NCBI GenBank assembly: GCA_917880885.1
Contig: OU862912.1
Span: 49,897,117-49,961,116 of the forward strand
DNA: 64,000 nt
Reading direction: 5' to 3'
From: Limnephilus marmoratus
Taxonomy: Eukaryota; Arthropoda; Insecta; Trichoptera; Limnephilidae
Part shown: one piece after another, positions 53,351 to 63,770 of the stretch
Position numbering within the stretch: position 1 is the stretch's first letter
Layout of the letters: every line of letters begins with the position of its first letter
The notes under the pieces: model-generated
The model's input: the letters and a program-made list of their open reading frames with translations, nothing else
Database searches by the model: none
What the model was told of the DNA's origin: nothing
Program-made: the position numbers and the translations under genes

Positions 53351-53404
53351 TAAAATATAAAGCACAGTTTAGAAATTGCTCACATTTATTTAATACTACC
53401 TTAT

Positions 53405-54106
53405 ATACCTAAGCGTTGCCCGGGCTTTAGTCATATCTCTAATTTTAAATCTGAATATATTTAACTCATTCAGATCTAAAAGTAGTGTAACTAAACTCAT
53501 CATTAGTGATTCTTCCTTTCTACCTACTGTTATATTAAAATTTATGTTAAATTAAATGAAAGCAAATCACTTTGTAAAACACCATTTAATCAAATTTACT
53601 TCATTAAATAGGTATCTTAACAGTAATTCCTAGATTTTTTTCTTTAAGAAAAAAAAACTTTCTTTTAAATGTGATTTACAGCGTTCTATATTTTCAGTGT
53701 CTTTGCGCTTTAAAAGAATTGACAGACTATAGCTAAATTAATGCGCAACCACAGGAGAGATTAACCGGTAGCATTGTGTTGTGGAAGTGTCCGTTTGACG
53801 TACACTAATTTTTTCGCTACTTCTGGTAAAAGTGATCAAATTTTATCAAATGTCGAATTCTTTCGCGGGTTAGGTTAAATTTTATAATTTTTAAAAGCCA
53901 CTCGATTCGGAGAGAATTATTATTTATTTGTTTTAAGTTATATGACTAACTTCATGGTATCAAAAATATTATACGAGTAAAGATTTTTTGTAAATTGGCG
54001 ACATTTAGGACAAGTTGTTTCAAATAAATTTTTCGTTCAGTAGTCTTTGAGTTTATCGCGGACAAACAGACGCGACGGAGTACTTTAATTTATAATTATG
54101 AAGAGA
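53405..54106 (-). mobile_element. Helitron-like element (minus), decayed
   Basis: The minus strand starts near 54106 with ATTATAAATTAAAGTACTCC then GTCGCGTCTGTTTGTCCGCG and ATAAACTCAAAGACTACTGAAC, as at 60445 and 60310. It ends near 53405 with CCCGGGCAACGCTTAGG. CTAG is lost. No coding. Confidence 0.5.
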
Positions 54107-54109
54107 TAT

Positions 54110-55430
54110 GATTTACCATTATTTAGAACAGCTTTAGAATAACTAATTCCCCTTTCTATATTTTAGCTAACGACATTTAATTGATCAAATGCCATACCTA
54201 ATCATTCATACATTATATACATAACATTTGACCGTTCTATTTGTTTTATAATTCCATTATAATCATCAGCCCACACTGTATTTAATAATATATACGTAGC
54301 TTTAAAATCAGTTTTATTTCCTATTGGAGTATCTTTTCATTACGTAGGTACACTGAATAGATCATTTCTAGAATTTTTAATCCAAACCGATTTGAAATTC
54401 GAAGGACGGGTTGTTTAAAAAAAATTGACGGATTCATAAAATATTTAAAGTTAATTTTCACGTTTTGTGTAGGTTCAATAGAAGTTCTGTTAAAATATCA
54501 TTATAGGTCAGTTGCTGCATGAAACTAAAATAATCACAGAACTTGAATAGATATTAAACAGAATGTGAAAATTAACTTCAATGATGAATTCATAATTTTT
54601 TTTTAAACTACCTATCCTTAGTATTTTTACGTCAAAAATGCTGAATCCACTGAAGTTACGATCGTGAATTTTACAACCAGGAGCTAATTGCAAAGGATTT
54701 ATGCGTTACTTTATCACTAGAAACGATGTTTCATATGCTCTCACGAATGAAGCATTATAAATATTTATGTCTCTTTCTAAATGATTAAATTAGTCAAACA
54801 AAAACCTGACGCCAGAAAGTGAAATGGAATGATAATGTTTAACGATTTGAAAGTGGCTCAGATGGTAATAAACGTAAGTGCACTCATTATAAAATTAATG
54901 TTCTAGGTGCTTTAAATATTTCTTAACAACTTTCGCATAGAGATAGAGAAAGGTTAGATTATATATGAGGTAGATATTCAGAATTCACACATGATTATTT
55001 AAAAAAAAACAGCATACTTCACATCCCTTCAAAATGAATAATGTCAAATGTTAGCAAAGAAATGTTAAGAGAAGAAATGAATGATACAATCGCCACCAAA
55101 GGTTATTAAAAACCTAATTACATTCTAAAAGAAAAACAATGAAAAATGAACAGCATATGGTTACGTTCTCATTAAAAGTTTACAGGCAGAGACAAATTTG
55201 TGAACAATTTTAAATGAGAACAAAAACTATTTTAAATTCTTTGGATGAATGCAGCACTTATTATGGGGGAGACAAAATCAACACGTGGAACCAAATTGAT
55301 AGGGGTAGATTAGGAAACGTGTTTCTCCCATTTCAACCCAACATTGCGGCTGGGCATAAACGAAAAACCAAGTAAAAATCAAAATAATCCAAATATTTCA
55401 GTGAATTGAAACTTCTGGTGAAACTGATAA
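54110..55430. other. AT-rich intergenic, nothing recognised
   Basis: No features beyond short runs. Confidence 0.5.
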
Positions 55431-55439
55431 AAAAAATTC

Positions 55440-55800
55440 AAAAATTTCAATTTCAGTGGCACCGTAGTAAGCGTTCAAAAGAAAAAGAAGGTTTGAAAGG
55501 GAGATATGTAAATAGGAATGTTAAAGGGAGCGTACTAATATTTAAAAAACGAATATAATTAACAAGAGTAAGAGAAATGCTTAGTAAAAAATAAAGCATG
55601 ACTTTTCTTAATTAGAGCAAAAATCTATCGACAAATTTGTTAAGTAGAATTTAAACAAACACTGTGAATTTTTTCACATCTATAAAATGCTAAATTACAG
55701 AACCAGGTGTATTTTTCGGAGCATTCCTGGCGATTTTTTTCTATCGAAGGAATTTTATGTAATTCCTTTTTCAGTTCGGCAAATTTAAAATTTTGAAATG
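55440..55800 (+). mobile_element. TTAA MITE family 2, copy 3 (ends lost)
   Basis: GGCACCGTAGTAAGCG(C/T)TCAAAAGAA, GGGAGATATGTAA, AGAGCAAAAATCTA, TTTTTCGGAGCATTCC and GGCGATTTTTT align with copies 1 and 2. No TTAA at either end. Confidence 0.55.
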
Positions 55801-55844
55801 TTTATATTGAAATTAAAGTGATATTCGGATTGCGCGGTGTTAAA

Positions 55845-55985
55845 TAATAATAATAATAGTTTATTCCAGAATGTATGCAGGGATAGTGCAATGCAATACA
55901 TTCCATATTTTTAAATAACAAAAGAAAGACAAATAATAAGATAAGGTAAAAAGTAAATAACAACACATATATAATATATTTTTTA
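55845..55985 (-). mobile_element. LINE 3' tail with (TAA)n (minus)
   Basis: TAATAATAATAATAG followed by TTTATTCCAGAATGTATGC and an AT-rich 3' UTR. Same tail as at 51525 and 62543. It abuts the RT fragment at 55987. Confidence 0.5.
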
Positions 55986-55986
55986 C

Positions 55987-56910
55987 TGTGCCTTCTGGCG
56001 TACCGCAAGGTTCTCACTTGGGGCCATTATTGGCCAATATTTGATATTTATAAATATTTTTTACATGCTAACTACCTAGCATATGCAGATGACAAAAAAA
56101 TATACTTAGTAATCAAATCTATCAATGACTGCATAAAACTTCAAGAAGACCTAAATCGACTTTTTGCATACTATAAACAAATTAATCCTAAATATTTCTA
56201 AGTGCAACAAATTATCTTTTACGCGTAACAAAAATAAAATTTCTTTTAATTATAACTTTCATGATACACAAATCCATGAAATAGAATCAATCCGTGACCT
56301 TGGGATTGTACTGGATGTAAAACTAAATTTTATCAAACACATTAACGAAGTAATCAACAAAGCCAATAAAATGTTGGGATTTATAATTCGCATATCTAAC
56401 TAAACCTTTTCGCAATATTAAAACTCTGTATTCCCTTTACACCACGTATATCCGCCCCCACTTAGAATACTGCACACTAATTTGGGCACCGTTCTACCAA
56501 TGCCATATTGACAGAATCGAAAGTGTACAAAATAAATTTTTTAAACATGTAAATTATAAATTCAAATTACTCTTTGCAAATAACACCGAATCCTTAAAAT
56601 TTCACAACTTTACTCCACTTCAAACACGAAGATTAATATCTGATCAAATATTTTTATACAAAATTCTGAATAACGGCCTGGACTCTCCTGAACTCGTAAA
56701 TTATTTAAGAATTCACATACCTACAAGGCCAACCAGACTAAACCATTTTTTTCATTTGCCAGCGTGCAGAACCAACCTTAGAAAAAATTCTCCAATCCTC
56801 CGTATATGTGCGCAATATAACACGCAATTTAACAATATTGATATTCTTAATAACACTCTTGTGAAATACAGAAACGAAGTCAAACGTACGACCACAAATG
56901 TTAATTAAAT
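55987..56910 (+). pseudogene. Reverse transcriptase fragment (motif B to C-terminus)
   Basis: VPSGVPQGSHLGPLL (motif B) is followed, after a stop, by NYLAYADDKKIYL (motif C, YADD), KCNKLSFTRN (motif D), IRDLGIVLDVKLNF and MLGFIIRIS. Beyond a frameshift at about 56400 come YTTYIRPHLEYCTLIWAP and HIDRIESVQNKFFKH. The order is the same as in the intact ORF2. At least two stops and one frameshift, so inactive. Confidence 0.85.
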
Positions 56911-57205
56911 TAATGCACAACTATAGAAAAGGTACAGCATGAGCATCTCCTGTCCCCATCCCACACCTTCCTCTGCCTCTTGCCCTTTCCTCTTCCTTCT
57001 TCCTTCTAATATACTTATATATATATATTTTTTTTGTTGTTGCTATTTTCATTTTCATTTAACGGTTATTACCAATTACAATTGTATATTATATTATAAT
57101 AACCAACATTAGCATAAGAAACTGTTTTGGCTTACCTCATGTTTAACCTCTTGTATAACTCATCCTGTATATAAATTGCTGTTTGTTTCTTACAATAAAT
57201 AAATA
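55987..57205 (+). mobile_element. Jockey-like LINE 3' half, decayed
   Basis: Runs from RT motif B to a (TAAA)n tail (AATAAATAAATAAATAATAA at about 57187-57206). It is 5'-truncated and carries several stops and frameshifts. Confidence 0.75.
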
Positions 57206-57209
57206 AATA

Positions 57210-57790
57210 ATAAGCATGAAATATGAAAAAAAAAACATTAAACACTAAAATGAACGCAAGCAGCCGTTTACGGAAGGCATTTCACAGTGTCCCGTCTCCA
57301 GAGTGAAACTAACCTGTGTGGGGAGTAGAAGTTTAAAGGTCTCGTGTAAAAAAGCGACAATAGTTTTCTTTGAAAATGGTAAATCACACATCTAGAAATG
57401 TTTTGTTCAGTGGTTGGAATTCATCGAACTGTGTTCGTTTTGTAAGGACATCGTCACTGAGCGTAGAGACAATATTTTTTTGGAGAAAAAAAATGTTAAA
57501 GGTGCGTTATGCTCAAAACGTATTTTATTTCAATGTATTATAATTGTTTGTAAATTCCCCCTGACTGCACGCATCAGCTGGCACAACTATGCACGCCTAG
57601 AGCAATAACCGATAAGGGAAGGAAGGTAGGTACCCCTATTATTTATTCGTGCATCACCCGAGGGTCCCGAAAAACAGCTGACTAACAACAATGGTATGAG
57701 GAGTCAACCTTTTCTAACTGAAGACACAGCCCAAATAGACACCCTTGCCAGAATTTACTAGCACGATGATATTTGTGTGTACATATTTTT
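57210..57790. other. Intergenic, nothing recognised
   Basis: No gene or repeat seen. Confidence 0.4.
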
Positions 57791-57794
57791 CAAG

Positions 57795-57890
57795 AAGAGT
57801 ATGCGTGAGACGATGTATGAATGTAAGTGAGACAAAGAGTGTGTGCCAAGACTGAGTTGTTTGGCGGTCCGTCCTCACCGCCAACCCACA
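57795..57890 (+). repeat. Dispersed repeat 'F', copy 2
   Basis: Reverse-complement partner of 47885-47995 (GAGTTGTTTGGCGG). It lies about 450 bases before the hammerhead-like motif at 58348 and might be part of the same Penelope-type element. Confidence 0.45.
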
Positions 57891-58344
57891 AAATTTACAA
57901 GCACGATGTTATGTACATAATTATTTATTTTATTATATTTTATTTATTTAATACATGAATTATCGAAAGTACATATAGTTTTTTTGTGATATTTCACCCT
58001 CCATGCTAGGGATGACCCTGGGTTATAGCGGGTGAAGTTTACAGTTTGTGGATATACATTCATTAGTATAGGTTGAAATTTTTCACTAATTGATACTATG
58101 CACACAAATTCTTCTACAGTAAGAGGGTTTTATGTAGTTATATTGGATTACAAGAATAAGGTGAAGAAGTTAAAGAATATTGGAAAAGATAAGTTATTAT
58201 TAGTATATTAAGGAATTATTGATATATAGTTCACAGTAAGTAAGTAAGTCTTCTACATATAATGCTGCTTAGATAGTAAATAAAGATATATTATGTTATG
58301 TACATATTTTTTTCAAGGAGAGTATGTATGAGTATTACACATCT

Positions 58345-58420
58345 GCCCTGATGATGGACACTGAAACGCTGTCCGAAACGTTGGCTAAAGGAGGTAGCGC
58401 AACACGGCATAACACCCCCA
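58345..58420 (+). ncRNA. Hammerhead-like core in a Penelope-type terminus, copy 2
   Basis: CTGATGA (58348-58354), T, stem GGACA (58356-58360), loop CTGAAACGC, stem TGTCC (58370-58374), GAAACG (58375-58380). Both invariant hammerhead strands flank a perfect stem II. A possible stem III is GTTG-GCT...AGC-G-CAAC (58380-58401), but the U-H cleavage site expected after it is not evident and the stem I partner is unclear. The downstream words AAAGGAGGTAGCGCAACAC and GCATAAC are shared with 21960-21995. Confidence 0.55.
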
Positions 58421-58764
58421 AAACAAATAACAAAAATAACGAAAAAGAAAAAAATATATATTTAAAAAGAAAACGCCAGATACTTGTGTGGGCCGCACAA
58501 ATGTCCGCCGCGGGCCGCAGTTTGACGACCAAGGATCTAAAGTCTAAAGAAATGAAAAATATATATCGTGAATAATTTTTGGGTTATTACGCCAAAACAA
58601 ATAACAAAAATAACAAAAAAGAAAAAAATATATATTTAAAAAGAAAACGCCAGATACTTGTATGGGCCGCACAAATGTCTGCCGCGGGCCGCAGTTTGAC
58701 GACCAAGGATCTAAAGTCTAAAGAAATGAAAAATATATATCGTGAATAATTTTTGGGTTATGTT
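58417..58764. repeat. Tandem duplication, period 174 bp
   Basis: The block CAAATAACAAAAATAAC...AAACGCCAGATACTTG... GCAGTTTGACGACCAAGG... ATAATTTTTGGGTTA occurs twice (about 58417-58590 and 58591-58764) with very few differences (e.g. TGTGTGGG/TGTATGGG). The frame reads LVWAAQMSAAGRSLTTKDL, with no known domain. Confidence 0.75.
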
Positions 58765-58960
58765 GCGCTTCCTCCTTCTTTCACGTTTCGGACAGCGTTA
58801 CAGTTTTCATCATCGTGGCAGGAATAACACTTTAAACTTTTCTGGCCCCGGGAATGATGTCCTTTAAAAATGAATAGGTATATGTTTTGTAATCTTCTAC
58901 TGGTCTCCTTTGCTATCGGAGTTTAGCCATCATCAGGACAATCTTTACCCTGCATACTAT
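58765..58960 (-). ncRNA. Two reversed, decayed hammerhead-like motifs
   Basis: The minus strand at about 58820-58775 reads GATGATG...CGCTGTCCGAAACGTG, then GGAGG(A)AGCGCAACATAAC, a worn form of the 58.35 kb motif. At about 58955-58900 it reads TCCTGATGATGGCTAAACTC then CGATAGCAAAGG (CTGATGA, GGCT/AGC stem, damaged GAAA). Facing the intact core at 58348, they give an inverted arrangement around the tandem duplication. Confidence 0.45.
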
Positions 58961-58964
58961 ATCC

Positions 58965-59769
58965 ATGAACGAATCCATGACAGTTGTTCCCCCACAGTTT
59001 ACGTATTGTAATATGCAGTCGGTTTAGGGAAACACAAAATATAGCTAAGTGTCCCCGAAGCGGTGTGCTGAGGGGATATATCGCCGAATAATAAAAATAT
59101 AAAACATATTTTAATTCAAATGCATCATTTTTAAAATTACTCGTCTATATACTGTATATGTTTACCAGTATAAATACAAACACTAACACTGTAAATAAAT
59201 TCGTTCGATATACATACCAGTGAAGCCGATTTAAGTTCGAAATCGGTAAATAATGAAATTTTAATTATTTTTTTTTTAATTAAACCATTCACCCTTTAGA
59301 GGTCCAACTGTCGGGGGATTAACTGTCGGGTTACCCCCTGAAGAACTCAGCGGTGGTTGAGGTTGAGAGTTGAACCAACCGAAACAACATGAAGAAGAAA
59401 TTGGTTGGCCGTCACTGATGTTCAACAACCCAAACATGTTGGTTACAATGACCCCATCTGCATTACTATTACCAATTTATTTTGTCCAACAATTCCAGCA
59501 TCCACCATTGTCGAGAGAAAAAGCGAAGGGTACCCATTTAATGCCGTTAGACAATAATTACTACGGGGGGGGGGCATTGAATTTAGGAAGTCATTGTATT
59601 ATCCCGTGTCCAATACACCGGGGATTGAGTGCTTCGTGTGTACCACCCTTGACAATGTTTAATGCAATAATGTATAGTTATTCAACTTATTTAGCGACAA
59701 ATAAGACGACCCCCGTGACAGAGGTTCAAAATCTGCGAAGTGCAATTAAAATCTCTACATCTCTACATT
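58965..59769. other. Intergenic, no supported gene
   Basis: A 136-codon frame (59370-59780) has no recognisable domain and spans a G9 run. I list it here as unassigned and do not call it a gene. Confidence 0.4.
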
Positions 59770-60440
59770 TTATAAATTAAAGTCCTCCGCGTCGTCTTTT
59801 TTTAAATTTTTTTTATTTAATAAATTTTACAAAAATTTCATGTTTTTGTGTATAAATAAAGTTTTTTGAAAAAAAATATATACATTATTTAATACGTCTT
59901 ATACCTTTTTTTTAGCAAAGCTCGTGTTAAAAAGGCGGAGACAACGAATGTAGATATTAATTTTTATATAAGTTTAAATAATATATATTTTTTTTTATAT
60001 ACATATAGATCAATTGATGGATAATTAACAGTATACAAAGAAAAAAAAATCGTATATATAATAATATGCATCTATAGTTTTATATAATATATAAAACATA
60101 AGCAGAATGAAGAGGATATAAAAAAGAAAGGTGAAAATTAAAGAAAGAAAAAGGATATCAGATATTACAATTGTGTTTATAAATAAAATATTATAAGATG
60201 TAGTGATTGTGATAAGTTATATATAAAGAGCTTTAATTGATTTTTTGAATTTTTTATAATTTGTTTCCAATCTTAAATTAACTGGTAATTGGTTAAACCA
60301 TTTAACTCCAACTGTCTGTCGTTCGCGATAAACTCAAAAACTACTGAACGGAACGGACAGTATTAATCCTTATCAACTTAAATACGTCAGTTACCTCACG
60401 CATTTCATGCACATTATTATGATCTTTCGTACCATCTCCA
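59770..60440 (+). mobile_element. Helitron fragment split by a LINE
   Basis: TTATAAATTAAAGTCCTCCG at 59775 is the same start as at 60445. After the LINE (59803-60306) the Helitron resumes with CTGTCTGTCGTTCGCGATAA and ACTCAAAAACTACTGAACGG. Related to the minus copy at 53405-54106. Confidence 0.5.
59803..60306 (-). mobile_element. LINE 3' end inserted in a Helitron
   Basis: The minus strand at 60306-60218 reads GVKWFNQLPVNLRLETNYKK then FKKSIKALYI, a non-LTR ORF2 C-terminus (compare GIKLYNTLPETLK at 3.2 kb). A long AT-rich 3' UTR follows down to a T-run at 59803. Confidence 0.6.
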
Positions 60441-60586
60441 CGTATTATAAATTAAAGTCCTCCGCGGCGTCTGTCTGTCTCTTCACGATGAACTCAAGGA
60501 TGGTGGTGGTTATAAAGGTTGGATAACCAGCCAGTAGATGGCGTTGTGTTTAATTGGCCAGAGCAACGCGTGGCCGGGTCAGCTAG
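60441..60586 (+). mobile_element. Short Helitron with 3' hairpin
   Basis: It starts ATTATAAATTAAAGTCC and ends GGCCAGAGCAACGCGTGGCC (a GGCCA/TGGCC stem at 60556-60575) then GGGTCAG-CTAG before T. At about 146 bp it is the smallest complete Helitron-like unit here. Confidence 0.65.
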
Positions 60587-61195
60587 TCTTAATATATAAA
60601 AATGAATCTTTCTTTGTTTGTCCCTCATGCGCTCCTAAACCATTCATCCGATTGCGATGAAACTTTGTTGTTTTGATGTGCGCATGCCCGCAATGGTTTC
60701 TGCATATAATAGTGAGTTAATAAATTATTTTCTAAACTATTCACTCGATTGCGATGAAACTTTGGTGAGTTGTTGTGTGCACGTTCGCGAAGGTTACTGG
60801 TGAGCTCTGTCGTTATGAAATTTGTATAAAAAATTCGCAACAGGTGGCGCGCGATTTGTTTAAAAAAATTAGTGTATTTCAGGTGGTTAAGCGGCAGGGA
60901 GGGTAAGCGGGATGGCGAGGGGAATCCGGTAGGAGAGGAGGGGAATGAAATGGGGGGATTAGCGGGAGGGGGGATTGAGGGAGGGGAAAGGCGGGGAAAG
61001 TGGAAAGTAAATGCGAGGGAGGGTTTCGCGGTTCGGGTGAAAGTGGAAAAGAGGTGGGGGGAAAGCGAGAAAGGTGGGGGGAACGCTCAAGGGTAAGAGG
61101 AGGCGGAAGGGGAACGGGGACGAATGGGAAAGGACACGCAGAGAGAAGCAATATCTTTATTTAAGTGGAATTTCAACGCATGCTGGGAACTCGCA
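60587..61195 (+). mobile_element. Helitron joined head-to-tail to the previous one
   Basis: TCTTAATATATAAAAATGAA begins right after the CTAG at 60583-60586. The core is G-rich (60890-61110) and the 3' part has GGACACGCAGAGAGAAGC, TTTATTTAAGTGG and CAACGCATGCTGGGAACTCG. CTAG is lost where the next, inverted copy begins. Confidence 0.65.
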
Positions 61196-61555
61196 AATAG
61201 CCGGCAAGCGTTGCGATGCCACTTAAAGAAATTGTTTCTCCCTGCGCGTCATTTCCTACGCATCCCCATTTCCGCTCCCGTTCCCTTCCCGCGTCCTCTT
61301 CCCCTCTCTAATTCCCCTACCCCCCTCCCGGATTCTCTTCCCCCTCCCGCCTTCTCTCCCGGCGCTAAACTATATGAAACACACATATTTTTCAAACGAC
61401 TCGTGTGCCTCTGATTGTAAAATACAAATTTCATAAAGCCAGAGCTCACCATTACACACAGAAACCTCCGCGGGCGTGCGCACAACAAATCACAAACATT
61501 TCACCGCATTGGGATGATGGTATAAGAACGCATACAAACAAAGAAACTTTCATTT
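61196..61555 (-). mobile_element. Inverted Helitron copy, tail-to-tail
   Basis: The minus strand from 61555 reads AAAGTTTCTTTGTTTGTATG, then a G-rich core, then CGCAGGGAGAAACAATTTC, TTTAAGTGGCATCGCAACGC and TTGCCGGCTATT. Its 3' end meets the 3' end of the plus copy at about 61195. The 5' TC terminus is unclear. Confidence 0.6.
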
Positions 61556-61559
61556 AAAT

Positions 61560-61915
61560 TCTAAAAGGGGAAGTACCTACAATAAAGATGTTTGCTTACA
61601 GTTCTAATGCCCTTTTGAGCAATGAATTCATTACTTTACTTCCTAAAGGGGTTCAAGTTTGATCACAAAACTAGCGCCTATGGTCGAACTTAGCAAATAA
61701 ATTTTTGTACGTGTGACACGCACGTGTAATTTACCTTCAATTCGTTATTAGGGGACCGTGTCATACGTCCCTCATCATAACCATTACATTAATTAATTAA
61801 AACGATACCTTTTACTAGAGTCAACAATGGAAAAGTTGAGCAAACAAATCAATACAGGTTTCTGTAACATTTTCATTGATGATTTTATGTTCTGAAATCA
61901 GTTCCTGGATATCCA
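61560..61915. other. Intergenic, nothing recognised
   Basis: No features. Confidence 0.45.
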
Positions 61916-62438
61916 ATATCGCACATCCCATAGAAAAGTGTCATAAGTAAAAAAATCTATTTTAAGTTTTATCTGACCGGTCAGTGGTTGAGTGGGCATA
62001 GCGCTTGGATCCCACCTGGACGTCGCGTGTTTGATTCCTCGGCTGGCTAAGTCCACCATCACAACACAAGCAACATTTTCGGCTTTCTGTGGTGGTCGTA
62101 GGCGATTTTCAAACATTGTTGGGTTATTCGTAACCCGGGAATGTTTGTTTAAAAAAAATCTCTGAAAAATAAAGTGATTATTACTGCGCGTTTAATAATA
62201 ATGAGCGGCTCTGGAATCTTTGTTTTGCCACCGCCAGGCGCATACCACGAGTGATGATAATCTAGGTCCCACGAAAACCGTATTTAAGTTAGATCACTCC
62301 ATTCATGTCCGCAAGATGCCGTTAGTATCTCTTTTCGACGGAACCGCTTGTTCATCATTCATTCATTTGTTTTCGCTCTCCTGTAAAATTTACTTTTTTG
62401 ACTCGCGACATTGCACTTTTCTATGGGATGTGCGATAT
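61916..62438. mobile_element. TIR element carrying a tRNA-like SINE
   Basis: ATATCGCACATCCCATAGAA-AAGTG (61916-61940) is exactly inverted at 62414-62438, and pairing continues more weakly inward (TAAGTAAAAAAATCTATTTT versus AGTCAAAAAAGTAAATTTTA). No certain TSD. Inside are a tRNA-like head and body (61975-62190). Confidence 0.7.
61975..62190 (+). mobile_element. tRNA-headed SINE 'G' inside a TIR element
   Basis: GACCGGTCAGTGGTTGAGTG then GGCATAGCGCTTGG (A-box region) and GCGTGTTTGATTCCTCGG (B-box region) at tRNA spacing, followed by a unique body (TTTTCGGCTTTCTGTGGTGG; TTGGGTTATTCGTAACCCGG) and an A-rich stretch near 62151. Different from SINE A. Confidence 0.55.
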
Positions 62439-62540
62439 TTAACTATTACTTCCAAAACAGCAAAAAAATCAAGATAATTAATCAAAAAATTGAAACGGAG
62501 ATTGTTAAGAAGTGGGAGTACTTATCTTAAGGTCACACTT
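62439..62540. other. Intergenic
   Basis: Nothing recognised. Confidence 0.3.
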
Positions 62541-62542
62541 CA

Positions 62543-62640
62543 ATAATAATAATAGTTTATTCCAGAATATATAAAATACTCTCGGCTTCCGGGAAATATC
62601 ATAAGTTGTCAGAAAACAGATATCTGTCCACGTTTGATAT
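62543..62640 (-). mobile_element. LINE 3' tail with (TAA)n (minus)
   Basis: TAATAATAATAGTTTATTCC then AGAATATATAAAATACTCTC; same tail type as at 51525 and 55845. The inner limit is uncertain. Confidence 0.45.
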
Positions 62641-63534
62641 CTTTGGCAATTTGTCTTCGTAGAGCTGTACAAATAACAGAGAAGAAAGTTTAAAGTTAAA
62701 AATCTTGTTTGTATTTTAAAACTGTAAGGTGACTAATGTATGTAGATGTACTTCATCGAGTTACAAAATATTGATAAATAGAATGAGACACAAAATAGCA
62801 TTACTGCATTATCTTAGCTAAACACACGATCGTCCAACTGATAGTCCAGATGAAGATTGTTCCAGAATCAGGATATTCCGGATCCCAAAAAATAGAGCCT
62901 GCAGGCTGTAGGTACTGGTATGCCTCGAGGTTCATGGTGAGAAATAAACCACCTTGGGCTCAACACCGGGAAAATGGTGACTTGCGATATGATTAATAGT
63001 ATAAGTCAAGTAAAGTCAATTAAATAAATCGCACGAAAAGACACAAAACTGCAACTCACCTATCTGACAGACAGCGCTTTAATAGGCTCTTTATAAAATT
63101 ATTAAAAAGTCACCTGGGCGTTAAACAAAGCTCCATTACTTTAGCAGGCGCCCATTAAATTGAAGGTACTAACTTAATAATGGTCATAATCACAAATGGG
63201 AGGAGATACGACACTGTTTAGGAGGTTTATTGAGCAATTATTACAAAAATAATACGAATGCTTCGTGATCGCCCATAACAATGGTCCGCTAATCCGGCCA
63301 TTGTGATGGCCGCCAACAAAAGAGAGTCACGTGCGTGTTAATAGTAAAGATCGATTTCCAGTTAGACGATTGGATCGATAATGATTCTATGGAAGACAAC
63401 AAAATCGTGAACCGCAGTTTGAACATTTAATTGGATTTGGACATCCGTGTTCCGATCTAAGAAATGGTCGGTATTGGATCACACAACTTAGATAGAAGCA
63501 GGCAATCCATTTGATACAATTCTACATGATACGA
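62641..63534. other. Intergenic, unique-looking
   Basis: No repeat words shared with the rest of the window and no open frame of note. Confidence 0.4.
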
Positions 63535-63770
63535 ATGAATCACCCCAGCCAGGATCTATTCTATTCACCAGTGGGCACTGATTTGTTAGGAATCGGAATA
63601 GGATCACGTGCTCTAAAGACGGGAAGGAGGATTGGTATATAGCAAATTTGATCCAATTTAGAAATGTTGGATAGACAGGTATCGGTATCGATTGATGGAT
63701 GGATGCAAACTTTTTTCTTCTTTCCGTATATTGTCGTCCCTATTCATGCTTTTTCTTGGTTCTTCTTTCC
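63535..63770 (+). repeat. Unclassified dispersed repeat 'D', copy 2
   Basis: Partner of 16480-16720 (CACCAGTGGGCACTGATTT; CACGTGCTCT; GGGAAGGAGG; T/C-rich right part with TTTTTCTTGGTTCTTC). Confidence 0.5.

Noticed and set aside
52742..53365. 207-codon proline/serine/leucine-rich frame on the minus strand
   Set aside because: It is the complement of a purine-only tract; the absence of stops follows from base composition. No domain or start context.
59370..59780. 136-codon frame
   Set aside because: Unrecognised, crosses a G9 run, no promoter, poly(A) signal or homologous copy nearby. Left as unassigned.
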